A stretch of DNA of 64,000 bases from an uncultured Actinomycetes bacterium (GTDB taxonomy: Bacteria; Actinomycetota; Actinomycetes; Nanopelagicales; Nanopelagicaceae): the NCBI GenBank assembly GCA_903834515.1, contig CAILJM010000036.1, forward strand, positions 62,001 through 126,000. The letters run 5' to 3'. Every line of letters starts with the position of its first letter. Positions within the stretch are counted from its first letter, which is position 1. Below, in pieces: positions 55,462-64,000 of this stretch. The position numbers and the translations under genes are program-made. The notes below the pieces were generated by a model. It was not told where the DNA came from. It did no database searches and saw only the letters and a program-made list of their open reading frames with translations.

Positions 55462-56613
55462 ATGAAGCTTTCACGCTCATTGACACTTGCAACGGCAGCT
55501 GCGTCAGCAGTTGTATTGGCTTTCGCTCCATCAGCACAAGCTGCACAGACACTTACAGTTGGCGGCGCATCATCAGTAAAGAGCGTAGTAAACGCTTGCG
55601 TACCAACACTTCCTTCTTCAGTTTCATTTGCTTATGACAGCCAGTCTTCAGGCGTCGGACAGTCAAACATGGAAACCGGCAAGTATGACTTTGCCTTCTC
55701 AGATTCAGCACACACAGCATCACAATCAGGTACAGCGATCAACGCTTCTGAAATCCACGTTCCAGCGTATGTCTGGCCAATCGGAGTTCAGTACAACCTC
55801 AACACAAAGAAGCAGATTGCAATCTCTGCAGCAAACGTTGCGAAGATCTTCGCAGGCAAGATCAAGATGTGGAACGATCCAGCACTCGTTGCAGATAACA
55901 GCCGCACAATCTCAGTTGTTAACTATCGCAAGGATGCAAAGGGCAACATTGTCAAGGATGCAAAGGGCAACCCACAGGTTCTCTCAACTCGCACCGTCTC
56001 ACAGAACGTCACACTTCCTGCACAGCCAATCACCGTTATCTATCGCTCTGATTCATCAGGTACAACTGATAACTTCACAACAGCATTCACAAAGATTGAT
56101 TCAGCTGACTGGGCAACACATGCCAAGGTCTTCTCTTCAATCAACCCAAAGACTGTAACTTCTGATCCAATTCACTTCCAGGGCGCTTCAGGCTCTGCTG
56201 GTGTTGCAGCTCTTGCTGGTAAGACAAAGTACTCAATCACATACGCAGAGACCAGCTTTGCTGCTGCAAACGGATTGAAGCTCGCTGCTGTTATCAACAA
56301 CGGCGACCTCGTTCTTCCAACATCTGATGCAGCTAACGGCTTCATCGCAACACAGAAGATCGACAGCAACTCAGGAATCGTTACCTACGATTACTTGAAC
56401 GCTAACCACGGTGTTTATCCATTCACAGTTGTCACCTACGCACTTGCTCTTACAAAGTATGGCAATGCAACAAAGGCTGGCGCTGTTAAGGATGCAATCG
56501 AATACCTCGCCTTCAAGTGCACAAAGAATGCGGATTACGGTTTCACAACTATCGATCCAAATTCACCACTAGGTAAGGTCACATCAGCTCAGATCGCAAA
56601 GCTCGGAGCATAA
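55462..56613 (+). CDS. pstS: Phosphate-binding protein PstS
   Basis: 383 residues. Signal sequence MKLSRSLTLATAAASAVVLAFA ending AQA; no lipobox Cys, so it may be released or otherwise anchored. LTVGGASSVKSVV is the N-terminal phosphate loop, FAFSDSAH and YRSDSSGTTDNF (SGT) the ligand loops. It lies at the 3' end of the pst locus with its own PHO boxes. A 24-bp duplication adds KDAKGNIVKDAKGN near residues 157-170. Confidence 0.93.
   Translation: MKLSRSLTLATAAASAVVLAFAPSAQAAQTLTVGGASSVKSVVNACVPTLPSSVSFAYDSQSSGVGQSNMETGKYDFAFSDSAHTASQSGTAINASEIHVPAYVWPIGVQYNLNTKKQIAISAANVAKIFAGKIKMWNDPALVADNSRTISVVNYRKDAKGNIVKDAKGNPQVLSTRTVSQNVTLPAQPITVIYRSDSSGTTDNFTTAFTKIDSADWATHAKVFSSINPKTVTSDPIHFQGASGSAGVAALAGKTKYSITYAETSFAAANGLKLAAVINNGDLVLPTSDAANGFIATQKIDSNSGIVTYDYLNANHGVYPFTVVTYALALTKYGNATKAGAVKDAIEYLAFKCTKNADYGFTTIDPNSPLGKVTSAQIAKLGA
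55930..55971. repeat. 24-bp period duplication inside pstS
   Basis: AAGGATGCAAAGGGCAAC occurs at 55930-55947 and 55954-55971. It encodes KDAKGN twice in a surface-loop-like stretch. Confidence 0.85.
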
Positions 56614-56654
56614 TCACCATCATTAAGTAGTTTCTTACTTAACCTGTAAACGAG

Positions 56655-56694
56655 AGAACCCCGCCACTTCGAGGGAATGGCGGGGTTTTTTCAT
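56655..56694 (+). terminator. Terminator after pstS
   Basis: AACCCCGCCA / TGGCGGGGTT stem with a T run. Confidence 0.9.
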
Positions 56695-56747
56695 GCCAAT
56701 AAATCCAGTAAACCCAATTACGGTGGACGATTTTCGAGAGAATATTG

Positions 56748-56821
56748 CGCGCCCGGCTGGAATCGAACCAGCGGCCTACCGCTTAGAAGGCGGTCGCTCT
56801 ATCCGACTGAGCTACGGGCAC
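56748..56821 (-). tRNA. tRNA-Arg (TCT)
   Basis: Acceptor GTGCCCG/CGGGCGC with one G-U pair, D arm AGCTCAGTCGGATAGAGC, anticodon stem ACCGC/GCGGT with loop CTTCTAA (TCT), T arm GCTGGTTCGATTCCAGC. Discriminator G. Confidence 0.95.
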
Positions 56822-56859
56822 CTGACTTACCGGATTAATTCTACTTGGAGAGAACACAG

Positions 56860-56865
56860 TAGAGT
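56860..56865 (+). promoter_or_regulatory. -10 element, near-leaderless ettA
   Basis: TAGAGT ends 8 nt before the ATG at 56874. Confidence 0.4.
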
Positions 56866-56873
56866 TCCGCACT

Positions 56874-58541
56874 ATGGCTGAGTTCATTTATACGATGAAG
56901 AAGGCGCGTAAAGCGCACGGCGAGAAGGTCATCCTCGATGACGTCACACTTGCCTTTTATCCCGGCGCGAAGATCGGTGTAGTCGGTCCTAACGGCGCGG
57001 GTAAGTCGACGGTCCTGCAGATTATGGCGGGCCTTCAGACCGCCTCAAATGGCGAAGCATTCCTATCGCCCGGATACACAGTCGGCATCCTCTTGCAGGA
57101 GCCACACCTCGATGAGGATAAGACGGTTTTAGAGAATGTCCAGATGGGCGTTGGCGAGACGATGGCGATGATGAATCGCTTCAATGCGATCTCAGAAGAG
57201 ATGGCTAACCCCGATGCCGATTATGACCGCCTCCTGGCCGAGATGGGTACCTTGCAGGAGCAGCTCGATCATCGCAATGCTTGGGATCTTGATTCTCAAC
57301 TTGAACAAGCGATGGATGCACTTCGCTGCCCACCTGGCGATGCAGATGTAAAGGTTCTCTCTGGTGGCGAGAAGCGTCGCGTAGCGCTCTGCAAACTTCT
57401 GCTCGAAGCACCAGATCTACTTCTGCTTGATGAACCTACTAACCATTTGGATGCCGAATCAGTACTTTGGCTCGAACAACATCTCTCGAAATATCCAGGC
57501 ACTGTCGTCGCGATCACGCACGATCGTTACTTCTTGGACAACGTCGCAGAGTGGATTCTTGAACTCGACCGCGGTCGCGCCTATCCATACGAGGGTAATT
57601 ACTCGACCTACCTTGAGACTAAGGCAACTCGTTTGAAGATCGAGGGCCAGAAAGATGCGAAGCGCGCCAAGCGTCTCGCCGAAGAACTTGAATGGGTTCG
57701 TATGAACTCAAAGGGTCGTCAGACCAAGTCGAAGGCTCGTCTTGCCCGTTATGAAGAGATGGCAGCCGAGGCTGACAAGACTCGTAAGTTGGATTTCGAA
57801 GAGATTCAGATTCCACCTGGCCCACGCCTTGGAAACGTTGTTGTCGAAGTAGAACATTTGAAGAAGGGCTTCGGCGAGCGTCTACTCATCGATGATCTCT
57901 CATTCACCTTGCCACGCAACGGCATCGTTGGAGTTATCGGGCCGAACGGTGCTGGTAAGACAACGCTCTTCAAGACGATTCTTGGCCTCGAAGGGCCAGA
58001 TAGTGGCAATGTAAAGATCGGTGAAACTGTAAAGATCGCGTATGTAGATCAGAGCCGCGCCGGTATCGACCCCAATAAGAGTCTCTGGGAAGTTGTCTCT
58101 GATGGGCTCGACTTCATGAAGGTCGGCAATGTCGAGATGCCTTCGCGCGCCTACGTTTCAGCCTTTGGTTTCAAAGGACCAGATCAGCAGAAGCCAGCAG
58201 GAGTTCTCTCTGGTGGAGAACGTAACCGTCTCAACCTTGCACTCACGTTGAAGCAGGGCGGAAACCTCTTACTTCTCGATGAGCCAACGAATGACCTCGA
58301 CGTTGAAACTCTTGGTTCACTTGAAAATGCACTCCTTGAGTTCCCGGGTTGTGCTGTGGTGATCTCGCACGATCGCTGGTTCTTGGATCGCATCGCAACG
58401 CACATCTTGGCTTACGAAGGTGACTCACAATGGTTCTGGTTCGAAGGAAACTTCGAGTCCTACGAAGAAAATAAGATCAAGCGGCTTGGAGCAGAAGCGG
58501 CGCGACCACATCGTGTCACTTATCGAAAGCTCACTCGTTAA
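56874..58541 (+). CDS. ettA: Energy-dependent translational throttle protein EttA
   Basis: 555 residues, ABC-F protein with no membrane domain. First ATPase: GPNGAGKST, LSGGEKRRVALC, LLLDEPTNHLD; the arm follows; linker with KRLAEELEWVRMNSKGRQTKSKARL; second ATPase: GPNGAGKTT, LSGGERNRLNLA, LLLDEPTNDLD. It binds the ribosomal E site and gates the first elongation step by ATP level. The thioesterase ATG overlaps its stop (TAATG). Confidence 0.95.
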   Translation: MAEFIYTMKKARKAHGEKVILDDVTLAFYPGAKIGVVGPNGAGKSTVLQIMAGLQTASNGEAFLSPGYTVGILLQEPHLDEDKTVLENVQMGVGETMAMMNRFNAISEEMANPDADYDRLLAEMGTLQEQLDHRNAWDLDSQLEQAMDALRCPPGDADVKVLSGGEKRRVALCKLLLEAPDLLLLDEPTNHLDAESVLWLEQHLSKYPGTVVAITHDRYFLDNVAEWILELDRGRAYPYEGNYSTYLETKATRLKIEGQKDAKRAKRLAEELEWVRMNSKGRQTKSKARLARYEEMAAEADKTRKLDFEEIQIPPGPRLGNVVVEVEHLKKGFGERLLIDDLSFTLPRNGIVGVIGPNGAGKTTLFKTILGLEGPDSGNVKIGETVKIAYVDQSRAGIDPNKSLWEVVSDGLDFMKVGNVEMPSRAYVSAFGFKGPDQQKPAGVLSGGERNRLNLALTLKQGGNLLLLDEPTNDLDVETLGSLENALLEFPGCAVVISHDRWFLDRIATHILAYEGDSQWFWFEGNFESYEENKIKRLGAEAARPHRVTYRKLTR

Positions 58542-58963
58542 TGCGACATATAGCAAAGGTGCATGTGCGATGGGATGACCAAGATGCATTTGGCCACGTC
58601 AATAACGCCAAGTATCTGACATATGTCCAAGAAGCCCGTGTAGAGATGCTCTGGCGTTCTCGTACAAATGCTGGGCTTGAGCCAATGCTCTCTGACATGG
58701 TTGTTGCCCGCGCAGAAGTTGATTACCTGCTCCCGATTTACGAAGGTGCAATCGATATCGATTGCGAGATCTGGGTTGGAAAAGTTGGCGGCGCATCCTT
58801 TGAGATGAATTACGAACTCAAGAGTGCTGCGGGTCTTCATGCGCGAGTGAAGACGGTCCAAGTTGGCGTCGATATGGTGACGAAGAAATCTCGTCGTCTC
58901 AACGAGGTCGAACGTGAATATTTACTTCAGCACCAAGAGTTGCCTGAGACTGATGGCATCTAA
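58541..58963 (+). CDS. Hotdog-fold acyl-CoA thioesterase
   Basis: 140 residues. VRWDDQDAFGHVNNAKYLTYVQEARVEML, the 4HBT signature with the catalytic Asp; EVDYLLPI and KTVQVGVD later. Hydrolyses acyl-CoA or similar thioesters; substrate unknown. Coupled to ettA and to the MFS gene. Confidence 0.92.
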   Translation: MRHIAKVHVRWDDQDAFGHVNNAKYLTYVQEARVEMLWRSRTNAGLEPMLSDMVVARAEVDYLLPIYEGAIDIDCEIWVGKVGGASFEMNYELKSAAGLHARVKTVQVGVDMVTKKSRRLNEVEREYLLQHQELPETDGI

Positions 58964-60233
58964 GAAGCACAAAATTCACCCGGCGTGGATCGCCTTTGGC
59001 GTCACATTCCTGACCCTCGCAGCTAGCGCAGGTTATCGCTCTGCACCGTCTGTCTTGATCGTTCCTCTTCAAGATGCCTTCGGATGGTCGCGGGCAACGA
59101 TTTCATTAGCAATCAGTATCAATGTCCTTCTCTTTGGTATCACTGCGCCATTTGCAGCAGCGCTGATGGAGCGATTTACCGTGCGACGCGTTGTGATGTC
59201 AGCGCTCACTACCGTGGGCCTCGGTTCACTCTCAACGATTTTTATCACTCGGCCGTGGCACCTCATGCTCTTGTGGGGGGTTGTTGTTGGCATCGGGACT
59301 GGATCAATGGCTCTGGTCTTTGCGGCGAATATCGCCAATCGTTGGTTCATAGCAAAGAAGGGGCTAGTAATTGGGATGCTCACCGCAGCATCTGCAACTG
59401 GCCAACTCATATTCCTGCCGACGCTCTCATCACTTGCCACTCATCACGGGTGGAAGACAGTGGGCATCACTGTCGGTTGTGCATCACTTGCACTAGTTCC
59501 GTTGATCTTTCTCTTCCTTAAAGAGAGTCCGGTCGCTGAAGGAACAACTCCTTACGGTGCGCCTTCAGATTGGGTCGCACCAGTTCTCGTTAAGCGCAAT
59601 GCAGCCGCCGAGGCGCTGAGTGCACTTCGCGAGGGATCGAAGAAGCGAGATTTTTGGTATCTCACACTTTCATTTTTGGTCTGCGGACTTTCGACCAGTG
59701 GATTAGTTGGTACACACTTCATACCAGCATCCCATGATCACGGCATGGCAGAAGTTACTGCCGCGAGCCTACTCGCGCTGATTGGCGTATTCGATGTTGT
59801 CGGAACCATCTTCTCGGGGTATCTCACTGATCGCGTTGATCCACGCAAGCTTCTCTTCTTCTATTACTTCTTGCGCGGTCTCTCACTCTTCTTGCTGCCT
59901 TCAATTCTCTTCTCATCACTTCATGCATCTACCTTGGTATTTATTATCTTTTATGGCCTTGATTGGGTAGCGACCGTCCCGCCGACGATTGTGCTATGCC
60001 GTAATGTGCTTGGACCAAACCGCGGAACTGTCGTATATGGCTGGGTCTTTGCAGCGCATCAGATCGGTGGATCTATCGCCGCGGAAGGGGCAGCACTCCT
60101 TCGCGTAAAATTTGGCAACTATGCCCTCGCTTTTTATATTGCAGGCATTCTCTGCCTCGGCGCCTCATATATTGTTTTGCAGATAGGTAAGCCATCCAAA
60201 CGGGCAACCAAGAGAGCACAGGTTTCTGCGTGA
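58953..60233 (+). CDS. Major facilitator superfamily transporter
   Basis: 426 residues, twelve helices. Begins MASKKHKIHPAWIAFGVTFLTL; ATG 58953 overlaps the thioesterase stop by 11 nt. Features of the monocarboxylate/OFA-like group: FGWSRATISLAISINVLLFG and LTDRVDPRKLLFFYYFLRG in the central loop. Substrate unknown, perhaps a carboxylate. Confidence 0.9.
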   Translation: MASKKHKIHPAWIAFGVTFLTLAASAGYRSAPSVLIVPLQDAFGWSRATISLAISINVLLFGITAPFAAALMERFTVRRVVMSALTTVGLGSLSTIFITRPWHLMLLWGVVVGIGTGSMALVFAANIANRWFIAKKGLVIGMLTAASATGQLIFLPTLSSLATHHGWKTVGITVGCASLALVPLIFLFLKESPVAEGTTPYGAPSDWVAPVLVKRNAAAEALSALREGSKKRDFWYLTLSFLVCGLSTSGLVGTHFIPASHDHGMAEVTAASLLALIGVFDVVGTIFSGYLTDRVDPRKLLFFYYFLRGLSLFLLPSILFSSLHASTLVFIIFYGLDWVATVPPTIVLCRNVLGPNRGTVVYGWVFAAHQIGGSIAAEGAALLRVKFGNYALAFYIAGILCLGASYIVLQIGKPSKRATKRAQVSA

Positions 60234-60640
60234 GCGAGCAGACGTTCTACGAAAAGATCGGCGGACATCAAGTCTTCGCTGATTTGGCTTCACATTTTTA
60301 TGCACTTGTTGCAATCGATCCGATCTTGCGTCCGATGTATCCACCAACAGATTTGCATGGAGCAGGCGAACGCTTGATGATGTTTTTAGAACAGTACTGG
60401 GGTGGACCAACGACGTATTCGGAAACTCGTGGACATCCACGGCTTCGGATGCGCCATGCAGGATTTCACATCGATAGTGCAGCGCGAGATGCATGGCTGC
60501 GTTGCATGAAGAGCGCTGTTGATGAGATTGAGTGTGCGCCAGAACTGAAGACCCAACTCTGGGAGTATATGGAAGGCGCAGCGCAGTTCATGGTGAATCA
60601 ACCTGACCCCACTGAAGGTGATTCACTCCCTATCGCTTAG
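60230..60640 (+). CDS. glbO: Truncated hemoglobin, group II (GlbO-like)
   Basis: 136 residues. FYEKIGGHQVFADLASHFY, MYPPTDLHGAGERLMMFLEQYWGGP, proximal His in RMRHAGFHI and conserved Trp in RDAWLRCM (G8). Binds oxygen or handles NO/peroxide. GTG start overlaps the MFS stop (GTGA). Confidence 0.93.
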   Translation: MSEQTFYEKIGGHQVFADLASHFYALVAIDPILRPMYPPTDLHGAGERLMMFLEQYWGGPTTYSETRGHPRLRMRHAGFHIDSAARDAWLRCMKSAVDEIECAPELKTQLWEYMEGAAQFMVNQPDPTEGDSLPIA

Positions 60641-61181
60641 ATTGAGATTTATTACCAATCTTTAAGATCTCACCATTACGTAGATACCAAAGGGTTCCAT
60701 CTTCACTGCGTACTGTCGTGATTCGAAGACCGACAGATTCAACAATGCCTTTGACATCAAGTACTTCAACAAGATCGCCAACACCATATTGATCTTCGAT
60801 CAACATGAAGATACCGGCCAGAATGTCGCGAACGATCGTCTGGGCACCAAGTCCAAGGGCAACACCAATAACACCAGCTGATGCAACGACGGGTCCGAGG
60901 TTCAATCCGAATTCGCTGAGCACCATCGAGAGTGCGACCAACCAGATCAGACCGTTGAGGGTCGAGCGAAGAATGGTTCCGGTTGTCTGAGCCCGTTCGC
61001 GCTGACGTGCAGCGGTGCGTTGTGGGCCGGGGACAAAGTCGGCGTTGGCGATCCGGTTCATGGCACGGGTGATCGCCCGGCCGCCGATGATCTGTAGGCA
61101 GATGGCGACCACGAGGATGGCGAGGATATGGAGCGGGGCCCCGCTAAACCAGGTGTAGAAATGGTGAATATTGAGTTTCAT
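60630..61181 (-). CDS. Small-conductance mechanosensitive channel (MscS family)
   Basis: 183 residues. Two N-terminal helices (about 15-36 and 75-95), then the pore helix ASAGVIGVALGLGAQTIVRDILAG and the first part of the cytoplasmic beta domain ending at TLWYLRNGEILKIGNKS. The C-terminal cage domain of MscS is largely missing, which is common in actinobacterial homologues. It overlaps the globin stop by 11 nt (convergent). Confidence 0.9.
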   Translation of the reverse strand: MKLNIHHFYTWFSGAPLHILAILVVAICLQIIGGRAITRAMNRIANADFVPGPQRTAARQRERAQTTGTILRSTLNGLIWLVALSMVLSEFGLNLGPVVASAGVIGVALGLGAQTIVRDILAGIFMLIEDQYGVGDLVEVLDVKGIVESVGLRITTVRSEDGTLWYLRNGEILKIGNKSQSKR

Positions 61182-61318
61182 GATGTGAAGACTCTATCTA
61201 AAATCCCGAAAATACAGATATTTTGCAGGGGAGTAGGGCAGTATTTCCTCTAGTGCGCACTGGTTGTGCGCCAGCTCATGTCAGCCAAACATGGGCCAGT
61301 TCGCAGGGAGATAGTTCG

Positions 61319-61852
61319 GTGAGTCAGACACTAGTTCTGAACGCCACCTATGAGCCTCTAGGTGTCGTCTCGGATCGACGAGCGCTTATCCTCGTCTTGA
61401 ATCAACGTGCCACGGTTGTAGAAGACTCTGAGATTATTTTGCATTACTCAGGTGGCGAGATGGCTCTGCCTGCAGTCATTCGTCTCACCAAGTTTGTGAA
61501 GATTCCGTATCGTCATGCGATCCCGTTATCAAGACGCGCAGTCTTTGCGCGCGATGGCGGCAAGTGTGTCTACTGCAGTGCACCAGCGACATCGATCGAT
61601 CACGTGATTCCACGAAGTCGTGGCGGAGCACATCATTGGGAGAACGTCGTGGCGGCATGTCACAAGTGCAATCATCAAAAGGCTGATCGGATGTTGAAAG
61701 AGATCGGCTGGAAATTGCGCTCGCTACCACGCGAACCTGCCGGTGCCGCTTGGCGAATTCTTGGAACTGGACGATCCGACGAACGTTGGCACGCATACCT
61801 TGAGCCATATGGTGTTGCCGCTGGGTTCGGGGCCAGTGCTGCGACCGCCTAA
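61319..61852 (+). CDS. HNH endonuclease family protein
   Basis: 177 residues from GTG 61319 (GGGAG upstream). TLVLNATYEPLGVV is the family N-terminus; the HNH/zinc domain is CVYCSAPATSIDHVIPRSRGG, then HHWENVVAACHKCNHQKADR. Widespread in actinobacteria outside mobile elements; role unclear, perhaps in DNA repair. Confidence 0.92.
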   Translation: MSQTLVLNATYEPLGVVSDRRALILVLNQRATVVEDSEIILHYSGGEMALPAVIRLTKFVKIPYRHAIPLSRRAVFARDGGKCVYCSAPATSIDHVIPRSRGGAHHWENVVAACHKCNHQKADRMLKEIGWKLRSLPREPAGAAWRILGTGRSDERWHAYLEPYGVAAGFGASAATA

Positions 61853-61861
61853 TCCCCGTAA

Positions 61862-61867
61862 TAGGAT
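61862..61867 (+). promoter_or_regulatory. -10 element, leaderless small membrane gene
   Basis: TAGGAT ends 6 nt before the ATG at 61874. Confidence 0.55.
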
Positions 61868-61873
61868 TACCGC

Positions 61874-62080
61874 ATGATCTCGCATCTCTTCTCAACACTT
61901 TTGCATGTATCGGCTCAAGAGGATGGCGCACTGCCTGGTCCAGGGCTTACCGCTTTTCAGACACTTCTCTACTTCTTCATCACACCGGTGGCGATATTCG
62001 CCGGCATCTCGGTAATTGTTTTGATCGCCTCTGCTGATCGCTCTAAGAGTGGCAAGAGCGATCTCAGCAGAATTGATTAA
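61874..62080 (+). CDS. Small membrane protein (68 aa)
   Basis: 68 residues: short hydrophilic N-terminus with GALPGPGLTAFQTLLYFFITPVA leading into a hydrophobic helix to about residue 52, and a polar tail (ADRSKSGKSDLSRID). The PG-LT-QTLLYF motif and position before the aminopeptidase look conserved in actinobacteria. Function unknown. Confidence 0.75.
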   Translation: MISHLFSTLLHVSAQEDGALPGPGLTAFQTLLYFFITPVAIFAGISVIVLIASADRSKSGKSDLSRID

Positions 62081-62086
62081 CTACTT

Positions 62087-64000
62087 TTAAGCATCCTTCG
62101 CTTGAGCGCGCAGTGCGCGTGCCAAGTGATCACGGTTTTCACTGACAAAGCGAACAAGTGCAGCAGGCGCATCTTTATGTGCCGTAAGCCAATTGTCAGT
62201 CTTTGCAAGAACTTCGTCGGTGATGATGTAGCGCGGATACATATATTCGACGATTGATCCCGCCATCTCAAAGCCATGCTCATCCCAAGTCTTGAGAAGA
62301 GTATCGAAATATGGATCAACGAATTCTGCCAAGAGTTCGCGGTGCGCTGGGCGTTGGAATCCAGCCATCTTTGATTGGCGAATCTGAGTGCCAGTCTCAA
62401 CCTTGTAGATCGCATCCCATGCGCTCTTCTTTGCAGCCATTGTTGGCTGTGCAGCGAGAGCCTTCTGGAAGGCAGCGTTACCAGGGATCGTGTTATCGGC
62501 ATCGAGCAGTTTCTGGAGTTCTTCCTGATCAAAGTTCCCGGTCTCGGCAAGGTAAGTGCCGAGTGACCAACGAAGATCGTTATCGAGGAGTAACCCCGTG
62601 AGAGAGCCATCGAAGATCGCACGAAGTTGAGCAACCTGTGCAGGAGTTGATGCAAGTGATCCAAAGATCTTGGCTAGCTGTAACTGCTTATCACTGCCAG
62701 GCTTCTCGGTCGCCAAAATTGCGTAGACCGCATCGGCGGCACGCTCTTTGAGTGCAGCGCGATGAGCTGGCGAGGCATAACTCTCGACGGTCAGAGAGAT
62801 CTTCATGCCAGCTCCACTCACAGAGCTGATGTGATCTTCACCGATTAACCCTGAAAGAGCGATATCAATCCACTCAGTCGTCGAAATCTCTGCATCACGA
62901 GTCATATCCCAAGCGGCAGACCACCACAATGCGCGAGCAAGTGAATCATCAATCTTGCCGAGGTAACTCTTCAGTGTCTCGACTGAGCGAGCATCTAGGC
63001 GCCATTTTCCGTATGACAAATCGAGATCATTGATCAAAACGATATCTGCGGCCGGCTGGCCCGTGAGCGCCGTTGCCTCTGTGCTTGCACCATCGACATC
63101 AATTTCCGTCGTCGAGCGACGAACTACCCGATCGCCTTGTACGTCGAAGAGTCCGACAGAAAGACGGTGCGGACGAAGTTCTTTCGAACCTGCAGGGACG
63201 GTAGGCGCCTCTTGCAAAACTTTGAGCGATTCGTACTTGGTACCCGACGCATCGAGTGTGATCTCCGGGCGGAGCGTATTTACTCCAGCAGTGCGAAGCC
63301 AGGTATCAACCCACGGTGAAAGATCGCGGCCACTTGACTCGGTGAGTGCATTGAGAAGATCATCGAGTGTGGTGTTACCCCATGCATGCTTCTTAAAGTA
63401 ATTACGCAAGCCCTCGAGGAACTTTTCACGCCCGCAGTAATGTACGAGTTGAGCTAATACAGAGGCACCCTTTGCGTAAGAGATGCCATCAAAGTTAGCG
63501 GCAGCGGTCTCTATATCGGATGGGTCCGTGATGATCGGGTGTGTGGTGACGAGTTGGTCTTGGTCGTATGCCCAGTTCTTGGAATCAATATTGAAACCAG
63601 TCCACGACTCTTTGAAACGAGTGCACTCGGCTAGGGCGAGAGCGGATGACCACTCTGCGAATGATTCATTGAGCCAGAGGTCATTCCACCATTGCATCGT
63701 CACGAGGTTTCCGAACCACATATGGGCCATCTCGTGCAGGATTACATGGGCACGTCGTTCAAACATGCGATCGGTGACCTTGGATCTGAAGACGAGGAGC
63801 TCTTCGAGGAAGGTGACGCAACCTGAGTTCTCCATAGCGCCCCAGTTGTAATCCACGACAGCAATCTGGTCATACTTTTCAAAGGGATATTCGATTCCAA
63901 ATACTTCTTCGAAGTAGGCAAAACCTTGCTTGGTAATTAAGAAGACATCATCAGGGTCCATGAACTCTGCGAGTGATTTACGCGCATACATGCCAAGAGG
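62087..64000 (-). CDS. pepN: Aminopeptidase N (partial, N-terminus beyond window)
   Basis: About 637 C-terminal residues; the frame is open at the right edge. M1 zinc motif HEMAHMWFGN and NESFAEW (zinc Glu) are present, so the catalytic domain is largely complete, followed by the ERAP1-like helical domain. The GAMEN motif appears as WGAMENSGC. It removes N-terminal residues from peptides in the cytoplasm. The stop converges on the small membrane gene, 6 bp apart. Confidence 0.95.
   Translation of the reverse strand, partial: PLGMYARKSLAEFMDPDDVFLITKQGFAYFEEVFGIEYPFEKYDQIAVVDYNWGAMENSGCVTFLEELLVFRSKVTDRMFERRAHVILHEMAHMWFGNLVTMQWWNDLWLNESFAEWSSALALAECTRFKESWTGFNIDSKNWAYDQDQLVTTHPIITDPSDIETAAANFDGISYAKGASVLAQLVHYCGREKFLEGLRNYFKKHAWGNTTLDDLLNALTESSGRDLSPWVDTWLRTAGVNTLRPEITLDASGTKYESLKVLQEAPTVPAGSKELRPHRLSVGLFDVQGDRVVRRSTTEIDVDGASTEATALTGQPAADIVLINDLDLSYGKWRLDARSVETLKSYLGKIDDSLARALWWSAAWDMTRDAEISTTEWIDIALSGLIGEDHISSVSGAGMKISLTVESYASPAHRAALKERAADAVYAILATEKPGSDKQLQLAKIFGSLASTPAQVAQLRAIFDGSLTGLLLDNDLRWSLGTYLAETGNFDQEELQKLLDADNTIPGNAAFQKALAAQPTMAAKKSAWDAIYKVETGTQIRQSKMAGFQRPAHRELLAEFVDPYFDTLLKTWDEHGFEMAGSIVEYMYPRYIITDEVLAKTDNWLTAHKDAPAALVRFVSENRDHLARALRAQAKDA

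Noticed and set aside
56693-56881. 62-codon frame on the plus strand
   Set aside because: It runs through the tRNA-Arg gene in the antisense direction.

Overview
The window is a dense, moderate-GC chromosomal segment of an actinobacterium. The start carries the mtrA-mtrB/comF/secA neighbourhood typical of Actinobacteria, followed by a DUF6459 (Rv3235-like) gene and a PdtaS-type sensor kinase. EttA, oligoribonuclease, a group II truncated hemoglobin and a photolyase-like protein with DUF2256 are also present. The moderate base composition, many 1-11 nt gene overlaps, frequent leaderless starts and the tail of a microbial rhodopsin gene suggest a streamlined planktonic lineage (freshwater acI/Nanopelagicales-like). 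That placement is inference. No rRNA, CRISPR array, transposase, integrase or phage module was seen.

Layout. 1-9.9 kb: 3' end of an MtrA-like regulator, MtrB kinase, ComF, SecA, DUF6459 protein, a SAF-domain protein with a MinD-like partner, PdtaS-like kinase, dienelactone hydrolase. 10-16.7 kb: cysK-cysE, small membrane proteins, TrhO tRNA hydroxylase, SulP transporter, SDR, YbaK deacylase, aquaporin-like channel. 16.7-26.1 kb: nitrogen and amine metabolism, with two glutamine amidotransferases, a glutamine-synthetase-like ligase, an aldehyde dehydrogenase, two APC permeases and a DMT exporter. 26.1-29.9 kb: TRIC-like channel, ROK kinase, CoA-transferase, a rhodopsin C-terminal remnant and a DUF4389 protein. 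30-33.4 kb: polar amino-acid ABC transporter and homocysteine methyltransferase. 34.3-42.9 kb: an Opp/Dpp-type ABC transporter bracketed by two acetamidase/formamidase paralogues and an alpha/beta hydrolase. 43-50.5 kb: secreted protein, PaiB-like protein, CPBP protease, HD hydrolase, photolyase-DUF2256 operon, SOUL protein, VOC protein, beta-propeller, UPF0114 protein. 50.5-56.9 kb: tRNA-Lys, PII, pyrophosphatase, tRNA-His, oligoribonuclease, pstCAB and pstS with PHO-box-like repeats, tRNA-Arg. 56.9-64 kb: EttA, thioesterase, MFS, globin, MscS, HNH endonuclease and the C-terminal part of aminopeptidase N.

Together the genes describe a heterotroph that scavenges phosphate, amino acids, peptides or amides, and amines. 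Points worth a second look: (i) the rhodopsin remnant holding the retinal-lysine helix; (ii) a -10 hexamer placed 6-8 nt before the start codon of at least fourteen genes; (iii) an 18-nt tRNA-Lys fragment and a decayed VOC gene end beside the UPF0114 gene; (iv) the transporter bracketed by acetamidases; (v) a 30-codon cysteine-rich reading frame ahead of the DUF2256/photolyase pair; (vi) absence of lpqB and hpf from their usual places.
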